DNA of 64,000 nt from Myxococcales bacterium (GTDB lineage: Bacteria; Myxococcota; Myxococcia; Myxococcales; JAKAPL01): NCBI GenBank assembly GCA_021783235.1, contig JAJXUD010000006.1:31506-95505 (forward strand), given 5' to 3'. Each line of letters starts with the position of its first letter. Within the stretch, counting starts at the first letter, position 1. The position numbers and the translations under genes are program-made. This document shows, piece by piece, positions 34,595 to 44,441 of this stretch. The notes under the pieces are model-generated. The model did not search any database. It worked only from the letters and a program-made list of their open reading frames with translations, and had not been told where the DNA came from.

Positions 34595-37500
34595 TTGACC
34601 GAGCACGCCGAGGAGAAGGAACCGTCGACAGCGGCGCCACGCGTGCGCCCCCGGGCCCGACAGATCGCCTTGGCGGCCCTGTTCGCCCTCGCCGCGGTCT
34701 TCGCCCTCGGCGCCGGGCTTCTGGCTGGATTGGAGCGCCCTTGGGCCGAGCGGCGCATCGCGGCGCTCGTCCGCGGCCAAACCGGCTTCGAGGTGGGCTG
34801 GAGCGCCCTGCGGCTTCGGCTCGGCTCGGGCCTGCGGCTCGACGGGCTCACCGTACGAGCCCCGGAGGGCCTCGGGCTGCGATCGGCGCGCGTGGACCAG
34901 CTCGAGGTCGACTGGTCGCCCGCGGCGCTCCTCGGCCGCGGGCCGTACCTCGACCGGATCTCGGCGCGCGGCGTCGTGGTCGAACTCGCCCCCGCGGGCG
35001 CCGCGCCCGGCGCCACTGCCGCCTCCGGCGGCGCGCCAGCCCCGCCCACCTCGGGCCTGCCGGCGAAGCTCTTTGCCGGCAGGCCACCCGTCGGCGCGCT
35101 GGAGATCGACGATGCCTCCCTGGATCTGCCCGCGCAGTCGAACCGCCTCCGAATCTCTGGCCTCGGGCTCCGCGTGCGGGCGCAGGGCGTCCCCGGCGGC
35201 TGGCGCGCCGAGGCGAATCTCGGAAGCGCCGAGGCCCCCCTCGATCTCGCGATCGAGCGCGAGGGGCCGGCGGCCGCGGCCTCCGCCCGCGTCCGGCTCT
35301 GGCTCTCGGCCTCCGCCTCCGCCACTGCTGCCGCGCTCGCCCTCGACGCCCGGGTGACTTCGCAGACCTTCGAGCCGTCGCTGCGGATCGAGCGGCTCAT
35401 CGCGCTCGACGGCACGGCCCGCTTCGACCCGGCGCGGGGGCTGACCGAAATCCGGCTGGACCAGGCGAGTGGCGCGGACGGGTCGCTCGGCGCGACGGCG
35501 CGCCTCGAGCTACCCGACGATCGGGCGCGGCCGCTCCGGCTGCCCTCGGCGAACGGCGACGTCGACCTCGGGAAGGTCTCGGCGCTCCTGCCCACCACGC
35601 TCGTCCCGCTGCGGCTCGAACGCGGCCGGCTGCGCTGGAGGGCCGACGGCCTCGAGCTCACCTCGACGGGGCCCGCGGGTGCCCTCGACCTCGACGGCGA
35701 GGTCGAAGGTCTCGCGGCCCACCTCGGCGGCCGCTCGCTCGGCGCGCGCTCCGGCACCCTGTCGCTCCACCTGGAGCCCGGCGCCCGGCAAACCTTCACG
35801 GCGCGCGGCACCGCCACCCTGGCAGGCGTCGAGATCGCGGCCGTGCGCAGCGCGAGCGACCGAAAGAGCGCTCTCGCTTCGCCCGCGGCGACGGCGCTCG
35901 ACTCGCTCGCGCTGCGGCTCTCGGCCAGCGGCGACCGAGCCGGCCCATCGGCCGGCGAGCTCTCGCTCCGCTTCGGCCGGCTCGACGCGCCGGGCGCGAC
36001 GGCGCGCGACGGCCAGCTCACGCTGCGGCTGCGAGATCTGCGGCTCGCTCCCCTCCAGCCGCTCGAGGCGCGCGGGTCGATCGAGTTCGAGGGCCGCGCT
36101 GGCTCGGTCGATCTCCGCGACGCCCGGCTGAGTCTCGAGGGCCCCTCGATCGAGCTCGGGGTCGCGCGCGAGGGTTCGAAGCCCCTGGGTGCCGAACTCG
36201 CGCTCCCCGTCAACCGCGTGCGCCTCCTCGGCAAGAACGGCAAGCCGCTCTACGACGGGCCGCTCCGCCTCGACGCCAAGCTCTCGGACCTCGCGCCCGA
36301 CCTCGCCCAGCCGATCCGCTCCCGGGGGAGCGCCCGGCTCCAGCTCGCCCTGGGCGAGCTCCAGTCCACCCTGGCGCTCACGGCGGCGGACGGCGTGGTG
36401 GATTTCACCCTCGCGTCGCGGCTGCCGACCGTCGCTGCCCTCGCGAAGCTTTCGCCCGGGATCCAGCTCCCTCCCATCGCCGGCGGCCCGCTCGCCATCG
36501 CGTCGAAGGGGCGCGTCGAGGGGCTCGGCTCGCGCGACCCGTCGCTGCGCCAGCGGACCGAGATCTCGATCGAGCGGCTCGCCTACTCGGGCAGCCCGGC
36601 CGCGACCGCCGACGAAGTCGGGGTCGTGCTCCGCTCCACGGGCGGGCTGCACGAGCTGTCTTGGCTGCAGGGTGAGGGCGACGCGACGCTCCGAATCGCC
36701 GGGCTGCGGGTCGACGACCCACGGGCACATGTCGAGGCCCGTTCCATCGCCCTCGGTGCGAAGCTGCGCCGCGACGATTGGCAGGGAGTGGTCCAGGGAA
36801 CGCTCGCGCTCGACTCGCTCCATGCGGATGCGAAGGGCCGAACGCTCGATCTCGAGGGGCTCGACGACCGGCTCGAGGCGAGGTTCGAGGGGGCCCCCGC
36901 GAACGCCGTCGGCTCGCTCACCGACCGGCTGCGCGTCCACGAGATCGGTCAGAGCGCCATCCCCGAGCTCCCCGCGACGGGGCTCGAGGCGAGCCTCGCG
37001 CTCTCGAAGGACGCCACGGGGCTCGTCCGGATCGACAGGCTCTCCGTCGATGGAGCCGGCTGCGGAACGAGCCTCTCCCTGCAAGGGGGGCTCGTCCTAG
37101 GCCAGCGCCGCCGAAAGCTCTCGCTCCACGGGGAGCTGAAGCAAAATCTCGACCAGCTCTCTGGATCGCCCGACGTCCTCACCGGCCACGGCAAGGTGGC
37201 GGTCGAGACGCGCGTCGAATCCTCGGACCTCGAGACCTTCCGCACGAACTCGATCGTCCGACTCTCGAATGCGAGCCTCGAGCTCCCCTTGAAGAAGATT
37301 TCGGCCCAGGGGATCGACGGGGCGATCCCCGTCGCCCTCGACCTCGAGCGAAGCGCCGGCGGCGTGCGCGTCGTCTCCGACGCGAAGCCGAACCCCTACT
37401 CCACCTTCCGATTCGAGGACCAGCACCCGCTGCTCCGGCAGAGCAGCTTTTTGTCGATCCGCAGCCTCGCGACTCCGGACGTCTCGCTCGCGCCGCTCGC

Positions 37501-37999
37501 CGCGAACCTACGCGTCGAGCGAAACCTCGTCGCGCTCAGCCAGCTCGAGGTCGGCGTCCGCGGTGGGCGGGTGACCGGCCAGTGCCTCGTCGACTGGAGC
37601 GGAAACGACACCCGCGTGCAGGCGCGGGTGCGCGCGAACGGCGTCCTATCGTCCCACGGCGAGCGCTTCGACGGCAATGCGGCCGTGGTCGTCTCGCTGC
37701 GAGAGCGGGCCATCGACGGCCACGCCGAGATCGTCCGGATCGGCCGCCGCCACCTGCTCGACCTGCTCGATCTCCAAGATCCCCACCGCTCGAACGCCGC
37801 CTTCAACCGGGTGCGGCGCGCCCTTGCGTTCGGCTATCCCGACCGGGTGCGGCTGCTCTTCGACCACGGCTTCGCGAGCGCGCTCGTCACGCTCGGCGGG
37901 CTCGCGCAGATCGTCAAGATCGACGAGCTGCGCGGCATTCCCACCGAGCCGATCGTCGACGAGCTCGTCGATTCCCTCCAACGCCGGGAGAACCCATGA
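34595..37999 (+). CDS. YdbH-like intermembrane lipid-transport protein
   Basis: 1134 residues with one N-terminal TM helix (QIALAALFALAAVFALGAGLLAG) and a very long beta-rich periplasmic region of AsmA-like repeats. The C-terminus (HLLDLLDLQDPHRSNAAFN, then VRRALAFGYPDRVRLLFDHG) has the DPHRSNAAFN... pattern seen at the ends of large YdbH proteins. A YdbL homologue follows with a 4-nt overlap, as in the E. coli ydbH-ynbE-ydbL operon, which supports the name. No YnbE-like small lipoprotein is seen between them. Start TTG at 34595. Proposed role: phospholipid traffic to the outer membrane. Confidence 0.8.
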   Translation: MTEHAEEKEPSTAAPRVRPRARQIALAALFALAAVFALGAGLLAGLERPWAERRIAALVRGQTGFEVGWSALRLRLGSGLRLDGLTVRAPEGLGLRSARVDQLEVDWSPAALLGRGPYLDRISARGVVVELAPAGAAPGATAASGGAPAPPTSGLPAKLFAGRPPVGALEIDDASLDLPAQSNRLRISGLGLRVRAQGVPGGWRAEANLGSAEAPLDLAIEREGPAAAASARVRLWLSASASATAAALALDARVTSQTFEPSLRIERLIALDGTARFDPARGLTEIRLDQASGADGSLGATARLELPDDRARPLRLPSANGDVDLGKVSALLPTTLVPLRLERGRLRWRADGLELTSTGPAGALDLDGEVEGLAAHLGGRSLGARSGTLSLHLEPGARQTFTARGTATLAGVEIAAVRSASDRKSALASPAATALDSLALRLSASGDRAGPSAGELSLRFGRLDAPGATARDGQLTLRLRDLRLAPLQPLEARGSIEFEGRAGSVDLRDARLSLEGPSIELGVAREGSKPLGAELALPVNRVRLLGKNGKPLYDGPLRLDAKLSDLAPDLAQPIRSRGSARLQLALGELQSTLALTAADGVVDFTLASRLPTVAALAKLSPGIQLPPIAGGPLAIASKGRVEGLGSRDPSLRQRTEISIERLAYSGSPAATADEVGVVLRSTGGLHELSWLQGEGDATLRIAGLRVDDPRAHVEARSIALGAKLRRDDWQGVVQGTLALDSLHADAKGRTLDLEGLDDRLEARFEGAPANAVGSLTDRLRVHEIGQSAIPELPATGLEASLALSKDATGLVRIDRLSVDGAGCGTSLSLQGGLVLGQRRRKLSLHGELKQNLDQLSGSPDVLTGHGKVAVETRVESSDLETFRTNSIVRLSNASLELPLKKISAQGIDGAIPVALDLERSAGGVRVVSDAKPNPYSTFRFEDQHPLLRQSSFLSIRSLATPDVSLAPLAANLRVERNLVALSQLEVGVRGGRVTGQCLVDWSGNDTRVQARVRANGVLSSHGERFDGNAAVVVSLRERAIDGHAEIVRIGRRHLLDLLDLQDPHRSNAAFNRVRRALAFGYPDRVRLLFDHGFASALVTLGGLAQIVKIDELRGIPTEPIVDELVDSLQRRENP

Positions 38000-38535
38000 A
38001 GCGGCTCGCGCTCCTCTGGCTGGCCCTCGTCCCCACCCTCGCCTGCCTCAGCGCCCCGCCCATCGTGGTGGTCGACCGCGCCACCGTCCTCGAGGAGGAG
38101 GCCTCGGGCTCGTTCGACGACATCGAGCGGCAGCTCCTGCGGGCAGGCCTCGCGGCGCGCCCGGTACCGCTGACCCCCGCCCAGCTCGAGGCGCTCGGGC
38201 TCTTGCCGCCGCCGCTCGTCGATCACACCGGGCGGACCGCCGCCGACCAGGTCGACTCGCTGCTCGTCGCGCACTGCATCGGCGAGGGGAGCGACGGCCT
38301 GCTCGCCGACACCCGCAGCTCCTGCCACGGCCTCGCCTGGAGCGAGGAGACCGAGCGGCTCGTCGATCAAGTGAACCAGGCGCGGGCGCTCCTCTGGCGC
38401 TGGATGCAGTCGCAGCGGCCGGGAATCTCGGTGGACGAGCTGCGGCGGGCCTGGCAACGAGTCCACGCCCGCGGCGTCGTCTGCGGCGGCTGGCGGCAGC
38501 GGGAGGATGGGAGCTGGGAGGCGAAGCAGTGCTGA
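37996..38535 (+). CDS. ydbL: YdbL-like DUF1318 protein
   Basis: 179 residues. Signal peptide with lipobox-like LVPTLAC, then a DUF1318-type helical region (PIVVVDRATVLEEEASGSF and RLVDQVNQARALLWRW). The C-terminus adds a Trp/Cys tail (CGGWRQREDGSWEAKQC). It helps the AsmA-like YdbH system in Enterobacteria; the exact activity is unknown. ATGA overlap with the YdbH-like gene upstream and a 7-nt overlap with the next gene (GTG at 38529) tie all three into one operon. Longer than E. coli YdbL by about 70 residues. Confidence 0.78.
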   Translation: MKRLALLWLALVPTLACLSAPPIVVVDRATVLEEEASGSFDDIERQLLRAGLAARPVPLTPAQLEALGLLPPPLVDHTGRTAADQVDSLLVAHCIGEGSDGLLADTRSSCHGLAWSEETERLVDQVNQARALLWRWMQSQRPGISVDELRRAWQRVHARGVVCGGWRQREDGSWEAKQC

Positions 38536-41500
38536 AGCGGCTACCGCTCGCCTGCATCCTCGCCGCCCTCCTCGCGCCCGCGGCCCTCGGGCAGGACGAC
38601 GAGCCGGATGACGGCTTCCACCGGCCCGACCGGCTGACGGCGGCGATGGGCGACCAGTTCCTCGGTCAGCTCGCGCCCGACCAGAAGACCCTCTACTTCG
38701 TCTCGAGCCGGAACACGACGAGCGAGATCTTCGTCCAAGACGTCGAGGAGGGCCGCTCGCGGCGCCTCTTCGACGATGGCGCCGACGTCACCTGGCCGCG
38801 CGTGAGCCCAGACGGCCGCTCGCTCCTCTACGTCTCGTTCCGCGATGTCGCCACCGGCCAGCTCTGCGTCCGGGATCTCCCCGACGGCGAGGGGCGGCGC
38901 TGCCTCGACGCCTCGGAGGGCGCGCTCGAGGCCGAGTGGATCGACGCCTCCCGAATCGCCCTCGTCAGCCGGACCTCGATCCGGGGCGGCCTGCGGGTGC
39001 TCGAGGTCGCAGTGGGCGACGCCCTTCACTCCTGCCCGCTCCTCGATCGCGACGTCACGAGCCCGGCGGTCTCTCCCGACGGGCGCTGGCTCGTCTACGT
39101 CCCCATCGAGCGGACCAGTTCGGAGGTGGGCCCCGCCTTCGCCGCCCACGCCGGGAGTTCGCTCGAAGCGCTCCGGCTCGATCGGAAGGGCCCACCTCTC
39201 CCGTTCAGGCTCGACCTGCCAGGGCTCACCGCCCAGCCCGCCTTCTCCCGGGACGGCCAGTCGCTCTACTTCGTGCAGTTCTATGTCGACAGCAACGGCG
39301 ACGGCATCGCCGACGCCTCCGACCACGGCGTCCTCTTTCGCGTCCCCTTCCCGACCGACCGCGACGACGCGCCCGCGGTCGCCGCGACGGCCTTTCCCCG
39401 CCAGCTCACCGACAGCGGCTGGAACTGCGAGTACCCCGCGCCCGCCGAGCAGCGGCTGGTCGTCACCTGCTCTCGCCGCCAGGCGCTCGACGTCTACGAG
39501 CTCCCGCTGTCGGGAGAGCTCCCCTCCGACTGGGACGATGCACGGCTGCAGACCGGGATCGAGCTGTCCGATCGGCGCGCCGAGCAGCTCCTCCTCTACC
39601 GGCGCCGGCTCGCCCTCGAGCCTGGCATCGAAGGGCGGCGCCTCCTGCTCGTGCGACTCGTCCGGCTCCACCTCGACTTCGACGACGTCGACGCCGCCGA
39701 CTTCTACGCCGCGTCCATCGCCAAGCTGCCCGACCCCGCGACCGCCGGCCTCTCCCGGCCGCTGCGGATCCTGGTGGCGCACCGCCGAGCCGTCCGCGAC
39801 CGCGAGGTCGGCCGCGAGGTCGCGAGCTTCGGAGAGGCGAGCAGGCGACGGCTCTTGGAGCTACGACCGAAACCGGGCGATAGCCCCCCCTCGCTCGCTC
39901 TCGCCGCCCTGATCCGCAGCGAGATCGCCGACTCCCTCGGGGACGTCGGGACTTCACGGCGCGAACTCGATTCGGTCGAGATCGGCCCCGCGATCCCCCG
40001 GCCGATCCTCGAGCTCTTCTACGAGCGCGCCGACGCACTCTACCGGCGGCTCGACGACCGCGAGGCGCTCTGGAGCGCCTGCCAGCGGCTTGCCGCGCAG
40101 GCGAGCCTTCCTCCGGACGCCCGGATGCAGTACGCCCTCGCCGCAGCCCGCACGCTCGTCCGTGGCCTGCCCGCCTCCGAGGCCGAGGCGGCCCTCGCGC
40201 GGGAGGCTCGGCGCGCCGCGGCGGGATCAGAGCTGGCCTTCGCGCTCGGCCTCCAGCGCGCGACGCTGGCGCTTCGCGACGCGGACCCGCCGCCGCCTCA
40301 GCTCGACGCCCTCCTCTCGCTCTACCGCTCCCAGAGCCAGCCCGACCGCCGGCGCGCCGTCGTCCTCGAGGTCGTCGAGCGCGCCGCCCAGGTGGGCGCC
40401 GACCGGGCCGTGGAGCTGCTCGCCCAGCGCTACCTGGAGGACGTCCCGAAGGAGAGCGCCGAGCGGCGAAGGGCCGAGCGGCTCTACCGGCGCGCGCTGG
40501 TCGGCCGGGCCTTCCGGCGGCTCGGCGAGGGGAAGCCCGAGGCGGCGCTCGCCGACTTCGAGGCGGTGGTGCGGCGAACGGGCGGGCTCGAGAGCGCGCT
40601 CGAGGCGATTCACCTGCGGCTCGAGCGCGGCGAGAGCTCCGAGGCGCTGCTCGCGGAGGGAACGCCGTTCGGCCCTGGGATCCCGAAGACCGTCGACGAC
40701 TTCGTCCGCGCCTACCTGCTCGCCCGGCGGCTGCCGCACCTCGAAGGCAGCGAGCACGCCCGGGTGGCCCACGAGGCGCGTGCGCTCTTGCGCTCCGACT
40801 GGGCCGAGCTGCGCAACCGGAGGCTCGCCCGCGCGCTCTACGGCTCGGTCCTCGCCCAGGACTTCTTCCGGACGGGCGACCTCGCCGACGCCGAGCGAGC
40901 CAACGCCCAGCTGCTCGTGGCGCTCGAGCTTTCGGAGGGCAATCCGCGCTACCGCGCGATGATCCTCGGGGCGCTCGGGATCCTCCAGACCGCGGTGGGC
41001 AACGACCGGATTGCCCTCTCGTACCTCGAGGAACGACGCCGCCTCCCGGAGGCGGACGACCCCGAGGACCTCGCCGTCGACCTCACCCGCGCCCGCGCCC
41101 TCTTCCATGTGGACCGCGAGGCCGAGGCCGCCCTCGCCGCCGACCGGCTGCTCGAGCGGACCGAGAAGATCCCCGCCCTGCGCGCCTTCCGGCCGCTCGC
41201 GCTCGATCGCGCCGCCCTCTACAACCTGGCGGCGCACCACTTCGATCGATCGCTCGAGCTCTACGGCGACGAGCTTGCGGCGCTCGGCAAGGGGGCGTCG
41301 GCGCGCAACCGCTTCGTCGCGCGGCTCGGCCACGCCGCTTCGGCCCTCGGCGCCGCGAAGCCGGAGCTTGCCCTGGGCGACCTGGCAGACGCCCAGGGGC
41401 TTCTTGGGGATCCGCGCCTCGCCGCGGCCATCGCCTGGCGCCCCGACCGAGCCGTGCGCGCGCACGACCGATACGCGCTCATCCTCGCCGGCCTTCGCGC

Positions 41501-41930
41501 CAACGCCCACCAGAGGCTTGGGCAGCTCGGCGAGGCAGCCCGGGCGCTCGAGGATCGGCACGCCGCCTTCGCGCACCGTTACGATCTGACCCGCCGCGAC
41601 GACGACCTGCGCGCCCTCGTCCTCGCCGACAGCCGGCTCGCCGAGAACGCCTGCCGCCGCGGCGACGTGCGGCGCGCCTCCGACTGGATCGGGGACGCCG
41701 TGTCCCGCGCCGACGCGCTGGCGATCCGGACCACGACCCCCATCTCGGCCGACCGGCTCGATGCCCTCTGGTTCGCGGCAGAGCTGTCGGCGCTCGACGG
41801 CGCGAGCCTCCCCTTCGACGTCAAGGGCCGGATCGACGGCGCGTCCTCCGATCTCGCGCGGACACACGACCCCGCCTGGCGCGCCTGGGAGGGTTGGTTC
41901 GAGGTCTATCTCGCGCTCGGCCTCAAATGA
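38529..41930 (+). CDS. TolB-like propeller plus TPR-repeat periplasmic protein
   Basis: 1133 residues with a signal peptide (RLPLACILAALLAPAALG). About 35-330 holds WD40-like/TolB propeller blades (APDQKTLYFVSSR, VSPDGRSLLYVSFRD, VSPDGRWLVYVP) with a calcium-like DSNGDGIADASD loop. The rest is nearly all-helical, rich in Ala/Leu/Arg, with TPR-like pairs (LARALYGSVLAQDFFRTGDL). It would be a periplasmic scaffold. GTG start at 38529 overlaps ydbL by 7 nt. It is third in the YdbH-YdbL operon, so a part in envelope lipid transport is plausible; I know of no named homologue with this architecture. Confidence 0.78.
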   Translation: MLKRLPLACILAALLAPAALGQDDEPDDGFHRPDRLTAAMGDQFLGQLAPDQKTLYFVSSRNTTSEIFVQDVEEGRSRRLFDDGADVTWPRVSPDGRSLLYVSFRDVATGQLCVRDLPDGEGRRCLDASEGALEAEWIDASRIALVSRTSIRGGLRVLEVAVGDALHSCPLLDRDVTSPAVSPDGRWLVYVPIERTSSEVGPAFAAHAGSSLEALRLDRKGPPLPFRLDLPGLTAQPAFSRDGQSLYFVQFYVDSNGDGIADASDHGVLFRVPFPTDRDDAPAVAATAFPRQLTDSGWNCEYPAPAEQRLVVTCSRRQALDVYELPLSGELPSDWDDARLQTGIELSDRRAEQLLLYRRRLALEPGIEGRRLLLVRLVRLHLDFDDVDAADFYAASIAKLPDPATAGLSRPLRILVAHRRAVRDREVGREVASFGEASRRRLLELRPKPGDSPPSLALAALIRSEIADSLGDVGTSRRELDSVEIGPAIPRPILELFYERADALYRRLDDREALWSACQRLAAQASLPPDARMQYALAAARTLVRGLPASEAEAALAREARRAAAGSELAFALGLQRATLALRDADPPPPQLDALLSLYRSQSQPDRRRAVVLEVVERAAQVGADRAVELLAQRYLEDVPKESAERRRAERLYRRALVGRAFRRLGEGKPEAALADFEAVVRRTGGLESALEAIHLRLERGESSEALLAEGTPFGPGIPKTVDDFVRAYLLARRLPHLEGSEHARVAHEARALLRSDWAELRNRRLARALYGSVLAQDFFRTGDLADAERANAQLLVALELSEGNPRYRAMILGALGILQTAVGNDRIALSYLEERRRLPEADDPEDLAVDLTRARALFHVDREAEAALAADRLLERTEKIPALRAFRPLALDRAALYNLAAHHFDRSLELYGDELAALGKGASARNRFVARLGHAASALGAAKPELALGDLADAQGLLGDPRLAAAIAWRPDRAVRAHDRYALILAGLRANAHQRLGQLGEAARALEDRHAAFAHRYDLTRRDDDLRALVLADSRLAENACRRGDVRRASDWIGDAVSRADALAIRTTTPISADRLDALWFAAELSALDGASLPFDVKGRIDGASSDLARTHDPAWRAWEGWFEVYLALGLK

Positions 41931-41994
41931 GCCTCTTTGCGCCCTCCCCCGGGGCTGGCCTCGGACGGGCCCGGCGGTCGAAGCGCCGCCCGCG

Positions 41995-42600
41995 TCACTC
42001 CCTCCAGGCCGGCCTCGCCTGGAGGCGCTCGAGCCAGGCGCGGATCGCCGGAAAGGGGGCGAGGTCGTACTGCACCATCCGCGCCGAATCGAAGGTACAG
42101 CCGAGGACGATGTCGGCCACGGAGTAGTCCCGTCCGAGGACGTGCGGCTGAGAGGCGAGCTGCTGCTCGAGCACTGGCACGAAGCGGGCGAGCTCCTTCT
42201 CGGCGGCAGCGACGATCGCCGGATCCGGCGGACCGCCGCCCAGGCGCGCCTTGTAGACCCGCTCCTGGCCGAGCCGCTGCACGTTCGGCCCCACGTGCGA
42301 GGCACCCCAGAACAGCCAGCGCAGGGCGTCGGCCTCGCCGCGCGGATCGGCGGGAAGAAGCCTCTTCGCGGGCAGCTTCTTCGCGAGGTAGACGACGATG
42401 GCGGCGGACTCCCAGAGCACGAAACCGTCGTCCTCGATGGTGGGCACCTTTCCCATGGGGTTCTTCTCGACGTACTCGGGCCGCTGGTTCTCGCCCTTCG
42501 ACGGATCGAGCGACATCCGCTCGAGCTCGATGCCGAGCTCGCGCGCCGCGATACGGACCTTCTTGCAGTTGCCGGAAACGGGGACGTCCCAGAGCTTCAT
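41995..42600 (-). CDS. Glutathione S-transferase family protein
   Basis: 201 residues. Thioredoxin-like N-domain (MKLWDVPVSGNCKKVRIAAR, NPMGKVPTIEDDG with the cis-Pro, VLWESAAIVVYLA with the ES glutathione-binding pair) and an all-helical C-domain (RDYSVADIVLGCTFDSAR). The N-terminal SGNCKK region puts Ser or Cys near the usual catalytic position. Cytoplasmic conjugation or disulfide reductase activity; substrate unknown. CGGGAGGAGG lies 5 bp before the ATG. Convergent with the propeller/TPR gene and upstream of nothing in its own direction. Confidence 0.88.
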   Translation of the reverse strand: MKLWDVPVSGNCKKVRIAARELGIELERMSLDPSKGENQRPEYVEKNPMGKVPTIEDDGFVLWESAAIVVYLAKKLPAKRLLPADPRGEADALRWLFWGASHVGPNVQRLGQERVYKARLGGGPPDPAIVAAAEKELARFVPVLEQQLASQPHVLGRDYSVADIVLGCTFDSARMVQYDLAPFPAIRAWLERLQARPAWRE

Positions 42601-42637
42601 GCGGTCCTCCTCCCGAAGAGCGGGGGGCGGGACTGTA

Positions 42638-43108
42638 TCAGACCGCGGAGGGCGCCGGGGCGCCGGTCTCGTCCGCAACCGGCGCGCGGCGGCGGGCGTC
42701 GAGCAGCCGCACGATCGCCATCCCCGAGAGCATCGCGGGCACGAAGAAGAGGGTCTGGTGGACGCCGCCGCCGAGCGAGACCAACGCTGGGCCCGGGCAG
42801 AAGCCCGCGAGAGCCCAGCCCACACCGAAGAGAGCCGCGCCTCCCACGAGGCGCGCGTCGACGCCGCTCCGGGCGAGAACGGGAAAGGCCGGCGCGAGGA
42901 GCGGCCGCCCCATCCGGCGCGCGACCCGGTGCGCGACGAAGAGCACGACGATGCCGCCCGCCATCACCAGCGCGAGCGAGGGGTCCCAGTCGCCACCCAC
43001 GTCGAGGAAGCCGACAATCTTGGTCGGCTGCGTCATGCCCCCGAGCCCGAGCCCGAAGGCGAACAGCAGGCCCGAGCCGAGGGCGAGCAGGTGACGAGCG
43101 ACCTTCAC
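42638..43108 (-). CDS. YeeE/YedE half-transporter, second of pair
   Basis: 156 residues with four to five TM helices. It carries the YeeE/YedE (sulfur transport, thiosulfate uptake) repeat: GLGLGGMTQPTKIVGFLDV near the start and WALAGFCPGPALVSLGGG in the middle, with the conserved Cys in GFCPGP. GTG start at 43108 overlaps the stop of the partner gene (43105), so the two halves are translationally coupled and probably form one pore. Related split pairs occur in many bacteria next to sulfur-oxidation genes; none is seen here. Confidence 0.85.
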   Translation of the reverse strand: MKVARHLLALGSGLLFAFGLGLGGMTQPTKIVGFLDVGGDWDPSLALVMAGGIVVLFVAHRVARRMGRPLLAPAFPVLARSGVDARLVGGAALFGVGWALAGFCPGPALVSLGGGVHQTLFFVPAMLSGMAIVRLLDARRRAPVADETGAPAPSAV

Positions 43109-43536
43109 AGCGCACCTCCCGCGAGCGAACGGATCGCCCAGACCGTGACCGCGCCGGTGGCCATGAAGCTGAGTACCGCCGCGAAGGATCGGGGCGAGAG
43201 GCGCGCGAGGCCACAGAGGCCGTGGCCGCTCGTGCAGCCGTTCGCGAGCCGCGAGCCCACCCCCACGCAGAGCCCGCCCACGACGAGCGCCCCCGCCGAG
43301 CGCGGCAGGGCGTCGATCGTGGCGCCATGCCAGCGGAAGGCGAGCGCGACCCCGCCGAGCACGAGCCCGCCGACGAAGCAGGCGCGCCACGACTCGTCGC
43401 CCTCCTCTGGCCAGAGCAGCCCCGCCGCGATTCCGCTGACGCCGGCCACCCGCCCGTTGCAAAGCCAGAGCAGCGCCGCCGCGAGCCCGAGGGCGAGCCC
43501 GCCGGCGAGAGACGCCCAGGGAGTGAAGTGGACCAT
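43105..43536 (-). CDS. YeeE/YedE half-transporter, first of pair
   Basis: 143 residues, about four TM helices, with CNGRVAGVSGIAAGLL near residue 27 and the signature SRLANGCTSGHGLCGLARLS near residue 105, whose Cys residues relay thiosulfate-type sulfur in YeeE. It is the partner of the downstream half. Start ATG at 43536. The protein sits in the inner membrane. Probably it imports thiosulfate or a persulfide carrier; this rests on family knowledge. Confidence 0.85.
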   Translation of the reverse strand: MVHFTPWASLAGGLALGLAAALLWLCNGRVAGVSGIAAGLLWPEEGDESWRACFVGGLVLGGVALAFRWHGATIDALPRSAGALVVGGLCVGVGSRLANGCTSGHGLCGLARLSPRSFAAVLSFMATGAVTVWAIRSLAGGAL

Positions 43537-43627
43537 GGAAACTACATAGCACCGATCGGGTTTTGCGCCAACCGTCCCACCACCGAGGGCGACCGAGGTC
43601 TCGCGAGCCCCTCCGCACGGTGCCCGG

Positions 43628-44389
43628 TCAGCCTGAGCAGCTCTGGCCGAAGGCCGCGTCGAAGGCGCTCGGCGAGCCTCCCGGGGCGACCGGCGCCAAG
43701 AGCCGCCGGGAGATGGCGCGGAAGACCGTCGGGGAGAAGAGGAGCCCCACGTGGCCGAGGTTCGGCACGTGGACGATGTCCTCGTCGGCCGCGAAGATCC
43801 GCGGCAAGACGATGTTGTCCGAGCCGGCCACGATCGAGCTGAAGCGCACCCTGGCCGCACGGTCTCGGGTCGCCGCGAGCTTCGCGAGCAGCGCCGAATC
43901 GGGGCGAAGCTCTCGCCCCACCCGCGACGCCACCCAGTAGGCGCTGTAGGTTCCTTGGTGCGGCGTCGCCAGGGTGATGCAGCGGTCCACGCGGCGCGCC
44001 CCGCCGAGGTTCTGCAGGTAGAAGCGCGCCACGAGGCCTCCCATGCTGTGGCAGACGAGGTCGATCCGCCCTCCACGCACGTTGGCCCGCAGCTCGTCTC
44101 GCAGCGCCACCGCCGCGCGCTCTATCCCGTCCGTCGAGCGATAGTCGAAGCGGCGGATCGGGCCGATCCCAAGCAGCTTCAGGTAGCCGCTGAGCGGCAG
44201 GAAGGACCCGCTGTTGCCGAGGTAGCCGTGGATCAGGACCAGCGTCCGCTGCTCGGCCTTGCGCGGGGTCGACGCCGCCCCACGGCCGAGGCCGAAGGGA
44301 AGGAGAAGCCCCGACGCGGCAAAGGCGAGGATCTCCCGCGCGATGATCTCGGCGGCCGGTCGATCGGATGGCTCGAAGTCCTGGATCAT
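43628..44389 (-). CDS. Alpha/beta-hydrolase, triacylglycerol-lipase-like
   Basis: 253 residues. Oxyanion-loop HGY in TLVLIHGYLGNSGSF, nucleophile Ser in VCHSMGGLVARFYL (GxSxG variant with Cys in place of the first Gly), Asp in FAADEDIVHVPNLGH with the terminal His just after. This catalytic order matches bacterial lipases and PGAP1-like esterases. No clear signal peptide precedes the core; a hydrophobic patch (AFAASGLLLPFGLG) at about 24-37 may anchor it. Start ATG at 44389. Substrate not known. Confidence 0.82.
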   Translation of the reverse strand: MIQDFEPSDRPAAEIIAREILAFAASGLLLPFGLGRGAASTPRKAEQRTLVLIHGYLGNSGSFLPLSGYLKLLGIGPIRRFDYRSTDGIERAAVALRDELRANVRGGRIDLVCHSMGGLVARFYLQNLGGARRVDRCITLATPHQGTYSAYWVASRVGRELRPDSALLAKLAATRDRAARVRFSSIVAGSDNIVLPRIFAADEDIVHVPNLGHVGLLFSPTVFRAISRRLLAPVAPGGSPSAFDAAFGQSCSG

Positions 44390-44441
44390 TCGTCGCGCGC
44401 CTCGCCGCTGCTGAACGGCTCCGCCGGGGAGCGTTCACGTT

